Below, one piece after another: positions 11,298-22,623 of a stretch of 64,000 nucleotides of DNA (within the stretch, counting starts at the first letter, position 1; every line of letters begins with the position of its first letter). Origin of the DNA: Aphelenchoides besseyi. Taxonomy: Eukaryota; Nematoda; Chromadorea; Rhabditida; Aphelenchoididae. The position numbers were made by a program, and so were the translations under genes. The notes beneath the pieces were generated by a model. That model was not told where the DNA came from and made no database searches. It saw only the letters and a program-made list of their open reading frames with translations. The stretch spans positions 4,092,001 through 4,156,000 of the forward strand of contig JAMPIQ010000002.1 of assembly GCA_024699855.1 (NCBI GenBank). Reading direction: 5' to 3'.

Positions 11298-14200
11298 GAG
11301 GAAGAAAGGGAGACGGCTGATTCACCGGTAGAAACGAAGAGAAGCAGTGGGTTAAAACTAAACAAAAAGTTCAATTGATATCATTGCTGATTTCGTTGCA
11401 TTCACCTCTTAGAACTCGAAACAAACTCCTCGTTGCCGCGAAGGCACGTTCGAATTCGTTGAAAACAAAACCGGTGGATGAGGTTGAGAGTCTGCAAACG
11501 AAAGGGATGAATAGAGAGCGAAATACACGCGAAATTATGGCACGCAAATTCACGTCCTGAAAAGGTACACGAGCGTGGGGACGTTCACAAATCCAGAAAA
11601 CACCCAATTAAAGTCGCTTGGAGTGGAAACACAATCGAGATGTCGCCCACAGGGCCAATCGTACACAAACAACCATCGTCTGATGTCTAGCGGAAATACG
11701 ACGTGCGTTTTTTTGTCGCGTGAAATCGACGACCAAGCGGACAGGTTGCGTAATACGTAATGTCGCCTAAGGCTGAAGCGAAATCGGCGATTTGCGCGAT
11801 TCACTCGAACGCGCTCACGTCCAGTCGATGCAAAAAGAACGAGCAGTCGAACCTGTCGGCTCCGGGGGCAGCGAGTTTTTCAGCTGATTCGTGCGCAGGA
11901 ACGAGAAGGTGAGTTTGGTTGGAGTTCCTCGGCAACGGCCAAAATACGAGAGCAGTTGCAAGTTTAAAGCAGTTCCTTCTTCTCTTTCGATCGTAAACTT
12001 AACGGGCAGGTAAAACGGAAGGCCCGAGGCGGCGGCCGATTCGGATTGCTTTTTCGGAGGTTGATAAACGGCCCCCCAACGTAGAGCGACCGGTTGTTTT
12101 CTGCCAAGGAATCGTTGTTGTTGTTGGTTGAAAGCGAGTAGTTGCGCGGTATTCTCGTTCGCTATTCCAAGGCAAATGGCAATAAAAAAACACGTTGCGA
12201 AAAGGGGGAAAAACGATTAGTCAGGACTTGGCATTGAGGTCCGAAGGAATGGTAACGAGCCGTTTTTGTTTATTCCCGAAAACACGCCAAAAGAGATTTT
12301 AGCATTTCGTCCCGTTCGCTCATCTCTCTGATTGTTATTTGGGAAAGAAAGCGGAATTGGCTGTTTGCCATTTCTCAACGTGCACGTGATCGGAGAGCCC
12401 GTTAAGAAGCGAAATTGCGCAGACATTTGGCATTCTTCTAAAGTAAAAGTGACAAACGAGCTGCGTAGACGATTCGTGTTCGAATGCTGCGCGGTTGATG
12501 CTTTCGAAAAAAACGTAAAATGTGAAAAAACGAACAAAAAAGAAGTAACCGCTTGCGAGCGTTTTTGCGACTAAGAAACTCGTGAAGGAAACGCTCCAGA
12601 CGCCTCTCGAGAATCCCTCCGGCTTGGCATTTTCGGCGACGAGTCCAAACGGACGCCACAAACTTTTTTTGCGGGCCTCCTCGTTTCCGGCCAAGTAGTT
12701 CAAAGCAAAAAGACACAAAAGCGTAACCATTCGAATCGAACACGCCATTTAATATGAAAACCTGCGACGGAATTTCTGTGATTTCGAGACCTGATGAATG
12801 AAAGCATTCGCGTTGACGTATGAGAAATGATTAAACCAAACGCACAAAAACAACTGAATCCCCCAGGCCGATAATCGACGATTCGCCCCGAAGCCACGAG
12901 ACAAATGCCGCAGTTTGTTCTGACGTCTTGAAGTGAAAAGCTGTTAGTCGTTTTTCCGGGAAAGCAAGAAGACGCCCTCGCTGTTAACTCTGAAATCTGT
13001 GCGGATCGCGAGACCCAGTGCATGGAAAGTCCCGTTGATCAGCACTTGGCCATCCGCCCTCTTCGAGTCTCCGCACGTTTTTGAGATCTCGCGTCAAGCA
13101 ATCGGCCCCGAAGGACGTCAGCTCGAATTTTGAGTTCCGTTGCAATCCACTGATCGAAGACGCAAATTCCTCGCTTTCCAGCACGCCGCTCGTTTTTCAA
13201 ACGACCACCATGGACTTTCGCTATGACGCCTGTTAGAATCAGCTGTGGCCTTTCGACGCGTGCGACGAACTTCAGATGAGAAAAAAGGACGGAATTGCCC
13301 CTCAACTTGCAAGACTAGAAGACTAATAGACGCGCAAAATCATCGACGTTTGTAGTGTGTAATGTAAAAACGAACAGAAGACATCGTGCGTGCGTGAACT
13401 CCGACCTCTTTTTCTCTCCGATCGTTCTTCTTATCATTGGAAGTTTGTTTTGCGAACTTGTTGGTCTCGCGCGTCCAAGAATCACAAAAAAGCGTAGTGG
13501 ACGCGTGCAAATCAAACAACCAATCCAGACGGATCAACAACCAACGTTTATCGGGCTTTGTGTTGCGTCCGCTCGAACTGATCGTATCGAGGACAAAAAC
13601 CTACGTTTGCGCAGAAAGTAAGATCGCGAATATCATCCACTTGTTTCCAAGTTTTTTGTTCGAGAGGACGTGATATCTTTTTCGCGCCCACCCACATCAT
13701 GAGCTTTCGCTTGTTCGAGGACGGAAATTTGAATTCCAAGAAGCATAAAGAGCGGAAAGCCGTAAAGTGTGCGGACGAAACATCGGGTGAGTCAAGGCTT
13801 CAGGACTCCGAACAATAGACGAAAGAAGTGTCGAACACGCAAAAGCAAAAACTTCACTCTTCCGCTCAAACACACGCAACGACGAAAATAAACAAGACTC
13901 TTGTGTCTTGATTCCCACCTGACGGCGAACAAAAAAAACGGAAAGACGATCGAGATTCCCAGTGAGTGGCGATCAATTTTTGAGTCTCACGCTGCTTCAG
14001 GGATCAGTTCACGTGGGCCAAAAAAAAGACAAATGACGGGCGAATTACGGGAGGAAAACGCGAACTAACGGAGCGGAAAAAAAGTTCAAATTGATGCGTT
14101 AAATTCCATCTAAACGTCGCCAACAGAAACGCCGAGCAACTGGGAAACTTTTCGTACTTCAAAAAACTCAACTTTCCCGGGTACTTTTGCCCGAACTCCA

Positions 14201-15501
14201 CAAAAAAGTGCACAGGGATTGAGGAGCGGACTGGTTTTCTTATCAAAATCAGTGGAGCACTGTGCCACTGAAAAAGAGTTTTACGAACGTGTCTTGTGAT
14301 CGCTGAAAACATGCGACAAGTGCTGATAAAATGGTTTTTCGAATTTCAAACACCAGCCACTGGTTATATAAAGGCGACATGTTTAATTGCTTGTAATGAT
14401 GGCAGATGCTGAAATTGCGCAGCTGATTGGGGGAGAAAGAAGACGCAGAAACGAAACAACCGAAAAGGAACATCTGCGTCGAAGTATCGCCGTTGACCTT
14501 GAGCTTCCTGTCTTCTCGTAAACGAGAATCTTCGTCGATCACGTGGCCACGCTGCGCTGAAATAAATAACCTTCTTGGTACCGTATGGTGAGGATCAAAA
14601 GCGTTTTTTGCGCCATCGTTCTTTCAACTTTCACTGCTCGGAGATGAATCAAAAACGACAACTTTCCGTCAAGGACGGCGTTCATTCCGGTTTTTTTTCC
14701 AGCAGACGTTGCGCAAGCGATTCGCGATCCACAATCAAACAAAGTTGCGCGCAGTTTTGTATACACGAACGGCGTCGAAAAGCGAAAACTAAAGTTTCAG
14801 GAGTCTTTTTACGTTGACGAAGGCAAAAAGGTCGAAAAGCCATGGAATCGCAACAGTAAACGAGAACCTTTTTTCTGTTGTTTGCGATTGTCGAAAGAAC
14901 TGCGCAAGAATTTTGAGTCGATTCGCAAACGACGCACTTGAACACACTAAACATTGGAACCGAAGACGTGAATTCGAAGGACCAGAAATCGCAAAGCACA
15001 TGAACGAGAGTTCTCACGGTTTAAATTAACGAAAACGTCATTAACATCCGAGAACAATCGAAATTCGCTCCGTGGCTTAAAACTGGCGACATTCGTGCGT
15101 CTGTGTCACGGAGTTGAGAATAAACGGTCACGTGATCCACGCAAAACGGACGGACGCTGCGACCGCTTCTGGAGATTAGTCGACCTCGACCGGAATGGAC
15201 AACCGCGTCCTCGTTTTATGAGCCAATTTTTGAGTTGACATGCGAATTGGGCTCCACGATTTTACAACAGGGTCTCGAGCGTCAAGTTCCACAATGGACA
15301 CAAACACATCGTTTTAGTCAACGACCGGACGGATTATCGTTTTTGCTCATCCACGTGAGCCAAAAACAGCCGAGACTGTTCATTCGAAGATGAAATTGGC
15401 CGTAAAGTCAATTTGCTTTACGTGAATTCGAAACTAAAAGCCCAGTCAACATTGTAAACATTTATATAATAGTCAACAAACATCAAACAACAAAACGAAA
15501 T
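11298..15501. other. 4.2 kb without a supportable gene
   Basis: This lies between the start of the zinc-finger gene and the 3' end of RPL36. Many overlapping open frames of 60-140 codons occur on both strands, as expected for this composition. The only one with a protein-like feature is on the minus strand, starting at 12748 or at the internal ATG at 12730: it opens with a signal-peptide-like segment (MVTLLCLFALNYLAG) followed by about 40 hydrophilic residues and might be a small secreted peptide. An orphan TATATAAA lies at 14365. Much of this may be regulatory sequence or 5' UTR intron of the zinc-finger gene. Confidence 0.4.
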
Positions 15502-15810
15502 TTACTTGTGTTGTTTACGTTGGTGGGTGATGACCGTTTGCATCTCGTCACGCTTCTTCTTGGCTCGTTGGTGTTGGCCGATGCGCTTCTTCAGGAACTT
15601 CAGTGCCTTCTTGTCGCGACTGATACGCAGCAACTCCATGACACGACGTTCGTAGGGAGCGAATCCGGTGATTTCGCGCACCAGCTCACGGCAAACTTTC
15701 ACTTTGCGCGTCAAACGTCCACGATGACGACTCGGCTTCGGCTTGCGAGTGTTCTTCGTCACTTGATGGCCCTTGTTGAGTCCACGAGCAATCGATTCAA
15801 CGGCTGTCAT
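15502..15810 (-). CDS. rpl-36: 60S ribosomal protein L36 (eL36)
   Basis: Complete single-exon gene for eL36, a small basic protein of the large ribosomal subunit, 102 residues, the usual length. Recognisable segments are [11 protein letters not shown] near the N-terminus, RHRGRLTRK, the central [19 protein letters not shown] segment, and the lysine-rich end [17 protein letters not shown]. The start codon lies just downstream of an acceptor-like tract, as expected for a trans-spliced housekeeping transcript. It diverges from the dynein intermediate chain gene across about 650 nt. Confidence 0.97.
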   Translation of the reverse strand: MTAVESIARGLNKGHQVTKNTRKPKPSRHRGRLTRKVKVCRELVREITGFAPYERRVMELLRISRDKKALKFLKKRIGQHQRAKKKRDEMQTVITHQRKQHK

Positions 15811-16427
15811 TGCGATTCGCTGAAACCAAAAACGTTTTCCAAAGTCGGGATGCAGAAGCGCGCAAAAAAATCGAAATCCGAAACAAAATTTGGCAAAAAA
15901 TACTCTCGAATTTTTGGAACACTTTTCACGAAAACCGAAATCAAAAAAACGATCAGCAAACTCGATCGAACGACCAACTCGACGGCCGGTGGCCTACGAG
16001 CTTCTGCGTCGGCTGTCAAGTCGGACGCGAAACGTCGTGTCGGGACCCGCGCGGGGAATCGAAGCGGAGTTTCTGGTGGTCGCGAAATTCACCAAAAAAC
16101 GACTGCAATTTGGCCGCAGTGTTCGACTGTCGAAGTGACTCACGAATTGAAGTTTTTCGAAAATTTTGTCGAGATTGATAACCACGTCCTTTCGACGCAA
16201 ATCCCCTTCTTTTGCGAAAAAACTTCGAATTTCACACTTCGATCTGCCTTCTTGCGTCGGACGCTCCAAAGTTCGCCTTCCGATCACGACGCTTTTTCTC
16301 AACTGCGCGTCCTCGCGGCGCTGATTTTCACACTCTGCTTTCCACCACTTTGACCCCCGCACTTGGACCGAAAGCTAATTGTGAGCAGCGGAATTCGAGT
16401 CGTAATTACTCGTGATTCTTTCCCTTG
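15811..16427. other. divergent intergenic region between RPL36 and dynein intermediate chain
   Basis: The open frames on both strands here overlap each other and show no motif. It is likely to hold the promoters of the two divergent housekeeping genes; I see no TATA box. Confidence 0.5.
15820..15829 (-). promoter_or_regulatory. putative trans-splice acceptor of RPL36
   Basis: On the minus strand the sequence reads GGTTTCAG nine bases before the ATG. No upstream coding exon fits, so a spliced leader is the likely partner. Confidence 0.5.
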
Positions 16428-16442
16428 AATACGCGATTTCAG
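16428..16442 (+). promoter_or_regulatory. putative trans-splice acceptor of dynein intermediate chain
   Basis: The tract ends GCGATTTCAG fourteen bases before the ATG at 16457. Confidence 0.5.
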
Positions 16443-16456
16443 TCTTCTCGCTCGAA

Positions 16457-18899
16457 ATGATGGACGCCGAGCGACAAAGCCAAGAGATTCGACACAAACA
16501 ACAGCAGCTGGAGATTCAACTCAAACGACAGGAGTTGGAGACTCTTCGACTGGAACGGCAACAACGAACTCAGAATCGATTGGCAACTAGTGGCCACAAA
16601 TCGGCTCCCAATCCCGCCGTTGCACCGATTCAGAATGGTCAGTCGGTTGGAGTTATTTTCGATTTCCGTTCTTTCAGGATCACTCACAACCTCAACTTCA
16701 ACGGGTCATGATCTCGATTCTGTTCTCGAATCCGTCGGCATCCCCACGAATCGTTCCGCCACTCACTTGTCGCAGCCGAGCTCTACGAGCAACTTGCGGC
16801 TGAGCAACGGATCTTTGAATAATTTTGCTGTGAGCGATGCTTCGGTTCGTTTTGCTTTTGTCTGTCGATTCTGTTTGAGCTCTTTTCCTCATCAGCTTTC
16901 GAACTTCTGAAGAATCTGCGTATTTTCAGTCGGACTCTGCTCCAACTTCTCGGCCTCGACCCACTCAACTCGAAATGGTTTCCATCAACGTCATTTCTGT
17001 GGCTCCGAAAAACGACGTTCGTTGTGATTTTTGTTTGTTTTATTCGAGTTTTCGTTTCAGAATCGATACAGCAAAGGGACTCAAACGATCGAAACTGAAG
17101 GACAACTCGATGGCTTCAGCATGGGATCGAGAGATGAATTCGAATTCGACGAGCTATCGGTCGGCGAAAAAATTTCTCATTTGGACGATTTGGGCCTTGA
17201 CGACACTTCTCCCGAAGGCGTAAGTTTGATGTCGATTTGATGTTTGTATTCACGATATTAGGCAATTGCAAAAATTCTCGGAAGAGTGGGTATTCATTCA
17301 GAAACAGTAAGTCAACTCTTTTAAAATTTGTTATTTTGTGTTCAGAACAATCATCAGAACGATGAGCCAGTCGCTCCGATCAAACCCTCGAAGCCTCCTG
17401 AATTGACTCAGGAGCAAAAAGAGAAGATTGTTAACAGCGAATCGTTTCAACGGTTTTTGTCACGATCTTCTCGATGGATCGAAAGAGCGATTGCCGTGGA
17501 GGTGAGTGGCCAGTTCGTTGGCAATTTTAAATTGCAATTACAGAAAGACAAGGATATTTTTGCGGATTACACGAATGAGCGTAAAGACAACACTTACTCA
17601 GATGCACTCATAACTTCGAAAGCACGATTCAACGATGGCAACTACATTAATTCACAGATGGGACAGGCAATCGACTTCTCAGAAGCACATCCCGAGCTGT
17701 TGGCCGTTGCAATTAACGGACAGTCTTCTGGACCGGAAGGAATTATCAACATTTGGAATACGAACTTTAGTACGGCGACACCCGAGTATGTTTATGCTTC
17801 TTGTGCTTTGACTTTGTTCTTTTAGATGTGTTTTCCATTCAAACTCTCCGTTAAAGAGCATGTGTTTTGCTAAATTTCATCCAAAACTAATCATTGGCGG
17901 CTGCTCAAGTGGCCAGATTTGTATCTGGGATTTGCGAGCGAACAAACGGAATCCAGTGAACAAGGTACCGAATTCACATTGCTCTCAAATGATTCGTTCT
18001 CCTTTTCAGAGTCCAATTAGTTCTCGTGCACACACTCAAGGAGTTATGCGAATGCAAGTGGTTGGGTCACAGCACAACCACGAGCTCATTACCAGCTCAC
18101 TTGATGGGCAAATGTGTTGGTGGTCGTTGGATAATTTGCATACGCCAATTGAAAAGTTGACAGCTCAATTTAATGCTAAAAAATCGGTAAATTTACAATC
18201 TAATCTTTAACTTCTGTGATTTTAGGTCCCCATTTCGTGTTTTGATTTCGATCATCATGATGCAGGAAAGTTTGTTATTGGAGGCGAAGATGGATGTCTG
18301 TATTTGGGCGATCGAAATGAATCGAGTGTGGAAAAGAAGCTCAGTAGTGATATTCCGGGTAAGCACTTGAATATAAAACCTTGTCATTACATCAAGAGAT
18401 TTTAGCTCACGATGGCTCTATAACAAATGTTGATTTGCATAAAACTCCCGGACCAGTTGATTTCTCACGTTATTGTCTCACTTCATCGACTGATTTTACT
18501 TGTAAATTGTGGAACTTGGCGGTACGTTTAAAGCACTCGAAGGCATCAAAATGAAGTTTCTAGGATAACAAAAACAAACAAATTTTCTCATTCGAAAACA
18601 AACACGGTCATTACGTTACGGACGTTTCCTGGTCGCCGGTACATCCCGCCGCTTTCATTTCGACTTGCTTGACCGGAGTGTTGAGTCTGTGGAATCTGAA
18701 TACAGACGTTGACGATCCGGTGGCTACGCAGAAAGGAGGCCGAGCGATCTCCCAAGCGAAATGGTTGAGTGATGGAAAACAAATTGCTACGTTGGACGAA
18801 ATTGGAGTTGTTCAACTCTACGATGTTCACGAAAGTTTGTACAATCCACGGCCAAATGAGTGGGACGTTCTAGCGAGGTATAGTCGTCAGTGGAATTGA
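16457..18899 (+). CDS. dyci-1: cytoplasmic dynein 1 intermediate ch ain (WD40)
   Basis: Scaffold subunit that links dynein heavy chains to light chains and dynactin. Exons: 16457-16637, 16678-16844, 16930-17016, 17061-17219, 17262-17306, 17346-17501, 17544-17785, 17826-17964, 18010-18186, 18226-18358, 18406-18521, 18564-18899; 1938 nt, 645 residues, typical for the family. The N-terminus is a single charged alpha-helix (RQSQEIRHKQQQLEIQLKRQ), the p150Glued-binding region. A serine-rich linker follows, then RYSKGTQT at 17064, the LC8 light-chain binding TQT motif. The C-terminal half is a WD40 propeller with repeats ending in GIINIWN, QICIWDL, QMCWWSL, TCKLWNL and VLSLWNL. Start chosen at 16457; a second ATG follows at 16460. 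This is the first gene of the proposed four-gene plus-strand cluster. Confidence 0.96.
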
Positions 18900-19170
18900 A
18901 AACGTTAATTAGAGTATTTAGTGTGTGCCGAGAAGCAAAATCAGACGAAAACGGATCGGTTGCTTGATATTGTTTACGGACAGCTTCTTTATTTGGTTTC
19001 AATTTCTATAGCTTTTGCCTTCAGCAATTACAAGTACTGTGAAATTTGAGCGATCTAAATGTATAACTACGTTTGCGGATAAATTATTGCCAACAAACTC
19101 TTTGAGCCTGTCCACGCAGTTCTTTAAAACTGTTGATTACTTTCTGATTATGTTCGGAAGTTTCTGAGGT

Positions 19171-19180
19171 GAAATTTCAG
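19171..19180 (+). promoter_or_regulatory. putative trans-splice acceptor of SDA1
   Basis: GAAATTTCAG lies ten bases before the ATG at 19191, downstream of the dynein intermediate chain gene. Confidence 0.55.
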
Positions 19181-19190
19181 AATCGTTGGA

Positions 19191-21617
19191 ATGAAGTCGA
19201 CAACTAAGAAGCCGACGGCCGTTCCAACGCAACTTGAGCCCCGGAACAACACACGAGTCGATGGAGACAACTTGTGTTTATTGCAGGAGTTCCTACGCAA
19301 AGATCCCGAAGGATATGAAGAGGAATTCGACGAAAGACTTACTCACTTCATCGAACTGAGCAAACTTCTTCAACTGCAACCAGCGATGCATCGAATGGAA
19401 GTTAGTCCGTTGATCGAATTGACCGCATTTCTTGCTTCTGTGGCTTTTTGTTATCCCAGTGAGTTGGCGACAAGTCTTGTTGATGTTAATTGAATGTTTA
19501 GCCAAAGCCCAACAGTTTGCCAGCAGTGTTATGGACATTCTACGCGCTCAGGGTTCGGCTTTAGAGCCCGATCTTCGAATGACTTTTGTCAAATCGATCG
19601 TTTCGTTGAGAAATCGAGACCAAGTTGACTTGGATTCGACTTTGGAGTTGTTCTTCGATTTGATCAAAAGTGACGACAAAAAACTTCGAAAGTTCATTTT
19701 GGGTGCTATCGTTTCGTTCATTCGACGTCATCATCGACGTTTTCATCGTCCTGACTCCAAAATGCAATCGTTTGTTTTTGCTCGACTCAAAGATGGACGT
19801 TCAGTGGTGGCTCGTGTCGCTCAGATGGTTTTGATTGAGGCATTTCGTCGAGGATTCTGGCGCGATGCGAAGACGGCCAACGCGATTAGCGAATCGATTT
19901 TCAACAAAACCGCCAAAATTCAGGTGAGTTTTTATTGTGACTTCATCTGAAATTCCGAAGTTCAGGTGACAGCTATTCGATTCTTTTTGGGAACCGCAAA
20001 CGATGAGAAAGGAATTGAAAGCGATTCGGATGATGATGAGGAAGACGATCAAGCTGAAAAGTCGAGAACCATCAAAGAAGCTGCAACTGCGTTTCGGCAT
20101 GGCAAGAAGACAAAGAAACGTCAAAAACAATTGGAAGAAGCAAAGAAAGCGATTACCAAGCAAAAGAAGAGTAAAAAAGAGAAAGTTTCTCAACATTGCA
20201 ATCTGGAAGCAATGCGATTGCTGTTCGATCCTCAGTCGTTGACCGATCGACTCTACGGACTTCTGGATGGAAAGCGAAATGAACGTTTTGCACTTCGCAT
20301 CTTACTCATGGGTTTAATTGCTCGTTTAATTGGTTAGTATTGTTCTTCAGTTGTTACGAATTTCATATTTTTAGGTGTCCATCAACTGCAGACTCTCGGT
20401 TTCTATTCGTATCTGCACAAGTATCTTCAACCGAAACAACGAGAAGTTACGAGAATCCTGTTGTATGCCGCCCAAGCGTGTCACGAAATGGTGCCAACGG
20501 ACATCGTTCAGGATCTGGTGCGGTGTATTGCTCAGAACTTTGTGAGCGATCGAAATACTCCCGAAGCGATGACCGTTGGACTGAACGCAATACGCGAAGT
20601 TTTCGTTAACTGTCCATTTGCTGCTACTGAAGAGTTATTGGAAGATTTGTCGGAGGTAGTTGAGGGTGAACTGTTTCAACTAATTTGCATTTAGTATAAA
20701 TCCTACAAAGATAAAAACGTTTCGATGGCGGCTCGTGGTTTAGTTCATTTGTTCCGAGCCGTGAATCCACAAGTTCTTCGATCCAAGGATCGTGGACGAC
20801 CAACTGAAGCAACCCAGGAAGTTATGGCCGCAGTTGAATCGGGACGAGTTACTGGTTTCGGAAAGCACAATCTCGCCGTTGACTACGTTCCTGGTGCCGA
20901 CATCTTGCCGTTGAAAGATCCAAATGCGATGGAAGCAATTGGAAAAAGTCGTAAGCGTCCACTTGCATCCGGCGATTCGAATGATAACGTGGCTCCAAAG
21001 AAGAGACGAAAGAAAGAACAAAGAGTGGGTCAAAGTCGATAACAAAGCTTAAATGCATTTTCAGAAAGTCCAAGCCATGGCTAAGGAAGAAAAAGCGAAA
21101 CAAGTTAGTGAAACGCGGATTTTGACGGACGAAGACTTCGAGCTGATTCGTGAGCACCAAATCAAACAGCAACTGAAAGCTGCAAATCCAAAATACGATG
21201 TTGAGGATGCGAAGCAAACAAACGATGAGAACAAGTTGGACGATGCGGTTCGAGATAAAATTGAGAAGTGAGTTTGTTCAGAAGGTTATCCGTTTGAGTC
21301 AGCTTTTCAGATTGCGTGAAGGCGATGGACTGCCACGTTTGAATGACATCGAGCAGTTCCACAAGAAGGTCCGCAGACAAACCAAACAGGAACGTTTGGA
21401 ACAAGTGAAAGAAGGACGAAACGATCGGGAAATGTACAAGAAGCGAAAGAAAAATGGACCGCACGTTGGACGTACGAATTCAAATGTGGCAAAGAACAAA
21501 AACTTCCAAATGGTTCAACACAAAGTGCGCGGCAAAAACCGTCAACGTTCGTTCCGTGATCAACAGATTAGTTTGCGAAACTATTTGATTCGTCAAACGG
21601 GAAAGAAGGTGGTTTGA
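19191..21617 (+). CDS. pro-3: SDA1/SDAD1 homolog, 60S ribosome biogenesis
   Basis: Nuclear protein needed for 60S subunit maturation and export. Exons: 19191-19458, 19502-19923, 19966-20332, 20375-20655, 20695-21024, 21065-21267, 21311-21617; 2178 nt, 725 residues, close to vertebrate SDAD1. The N-terminal helical-repeat region carries family segments such as FLASVAFCYPSEL-like spacing before the first intron, DPDLRMTF (here EPDLRMTF) and LRNRDQ. A Ser/Asp/Glu-rich stretch (SDSDDDEEDDQ near 20020) is followed by a lysine-rich nuclear-localisation-like stretch. A second helical block includes AACHEMVP and VRCIAQNFVSDRNTPEAM. The basic C-terminus includes KKRKKNGPHVGRTNSNVAKNK. AATAAA at 21670 marks the 3' end. 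It is the second gene of the proposed operon, with spacing and acceptor consistent with downstream processing. Confidence 0.93.
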
Positions 21618-21669
21618 GGTTATCAAACAGTTTGCAGTCATGTTATTGTTATTGTTGATTTTATGTTAA

Positions 21670-21675
21670 AATAAA
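21670..21675 (+). terminator. poly(A) signal of SDA1
   Basis: AATAAA about 50 nt after the SDA1 stop and about 95 nt before the SRP9 acceptor, the usual spacing in nematode operons. Confidence 0.65.
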
Positions 21676-21751
21676 GCAATTTTTTGTTTCTCTTCTAACT
21701 ACACCGGTAAATGTCTTCACCAAATTGTCGTACCTCACTATTTGGCATGTA

Positions 21752-21770
21752 AGTTTCAACTGTTCTCTAG
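21752..21770 (+). promoter_or_regulatory. putative trans-splice acceptor of SRP9
   Basis: The pyrimidine-rich tract ends TTCTCTAG thirteen bases before the SRP9 ATG. Confidence 0.5.
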
Positions 21771-21783
21771 AATCCAGGTCAAA

Positions 21784-22069
21784 ATGGAGTCCGTAAAAGG
21801 CGGTTTGTACACGGATTTCGACGATTTCAACGACGATGTGCAACTCGTTTTGCTTCAATCACCCAAACATTTCCGGTAAACTCTACGATCACTACGATAT
21901 GTCACATACAATTTGCAGTTACATTATCAAACCGATTCATGAAGAAGGAAAGATTGTGGTTAAGGTTACCAACGACATCAAGACTCTTCGTTTCGATATT
22001 TTTCGTCCTATCGAACTGAAGAAGTTCGAACAAATTACGTCGCGCATTTTGCAATACATGGTTTCCTGA
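21784..22069 (+). CDS. SRP9: signal recognition particle 9 kDa protein
   Basis: SRP9 pairs with SRP14 to bind the Alu domain of SRP RNA and arrest elongation during targeting to the endoplasmic reticulum. Exons 21784-21875 and 21919-22069 join in phase to give 80 residues, near the usual 86. The order of conserved features fits: an aromatic/acidic N-terminal helix (YTDFDDFNDD), a proline before the first strand (LLQSPKHFRYIIK, across the intron), the KIVVKVTNDIKTLRF strand pair, and a basic C-terminal helix (ELKKFEQITSRILQYM). AATAAA at 22143. It is the third gene of the proposed operon. The small size makes the family call slightly less certain than the others. Confidence 0.8.
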
Positions 22070-22142
22070 ATTCGTTCTGTTTGCAAGAAACTCAACTCCT
22101 CAATTCCCGTTATGTGCTTTAATGTATCTGTTTCAAAAGTGC

Positions 22143-22148
22143 AATAAA
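22143..22148 (+). terminator. poly(A) signal of SRP9
   Basis: AATAAA about 75 nt after the stop codon. Confidence 0.6.
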
Positions 22149-22310
22149 CTGTTTACAATAAGCAGCGTTTGCAAACGATGTCGAGAAAGTTCAAAAACCA
22201 AGAACAATTCAAAATGATTAAGATAAGATTAATTTCGAAGACGATCAAATCTCAAAGCCATCAATCTTTTATAATCTCTTCTTCTACGTAATTAAACTCT
22301 ATTCACAGAA

Positions 22311-22318
22311 GATTCACT
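22311..22318 (+). promoter_or_regulatory. putative trans-splice acceptor of Alba-like gene
   Basis: ATTCACAG eleven bases before the ATG at 22330, preceded by a T-rich tract. Confidence 0.45.
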
Positions 22319-22329
22319 TCAACCAAACG

Positions 22330-22623
22330 ATGCTTATTACTAGAGCCGGAAATCCTGCAATACGCGTTACGGAAGTTTCGTACAACGAAAAGAACGTGAA
22401 AATCACAATGAAAAAACTGCTAGAATTGCTTCTGAACCCCGCTGTCATCACACTGAACGGAGTAGGTCCGCGACTATCAACATTGATTAACGTCATCACA
22501 TCTCAGCTTTGGGCAGGTACTTTGTGCAACACAGAACTCTAACTACGTGAACATGGGCTGGTTCACCGTGAATAAGTCAACGAATACTCTTGTCAATAAC
22601 GCGCCAATCACAGTGGAAACTTG
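22330..22623 (+). CDS. Alba-superfamily-like small protein, frame break near 22510
   Basis: The first 60 codons read IRVTEVSYNEKNVKITMKKL and then VITLNGVGPRLSTLINVITS. This is the strand-helix-strand-helix layout of Alba-fold RNA/DNA-binding proteins such as the RNase P/MRP subunits Pop7 and Rpp25. As written, the frame ends at 22542. The next frame carries a coding-like tail (NSNYVNMGWFTVNKSTN) to a stop at 22621-22623, so a one-base slip near 22510-22520, within TTTGGG, probably hides the true C-terminus. An intron cannot explain it, since the only GT-AG pair there is 18 nt. The fold assignment comes from pattern only and could be wrong; fourth gene of the proposed operon. Confidence 0.45.

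Larger units (their letters stand above)
16457..22623 (+). other. candidate trans-spliced operon (dynein IC, SDA1, SRP9, Alba-like)
   Basis: Four plus-strand genes follow one another with 291, 166 and 260 nt between stop and next ATG, while other genes in the window are separated by kilobases. Each downstream ATG has a pyrimidine-rich acceptor tract ending in AG within about 15 nt upstream, and poly(A) signals AATAAA precede the SRP9 and Alba-like acceptors (21670, 22143). This geometry is that of nematode operons resolved by trans-splicing. The inference is from spacing alone. Confidence 0.55.

Noticed and set aside
14365..14372. TATATAAA as a promoter
   Set aside because: No supportable gene starts within a sensible distance on either strand, so it is left as an orphan match.
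15508..16353. 281-codon plus-strand frame over RPL36
   Set aside because: It is the antisense shadow of the RPL36 gene extended into the intergenic region; the product has no plausible domain.
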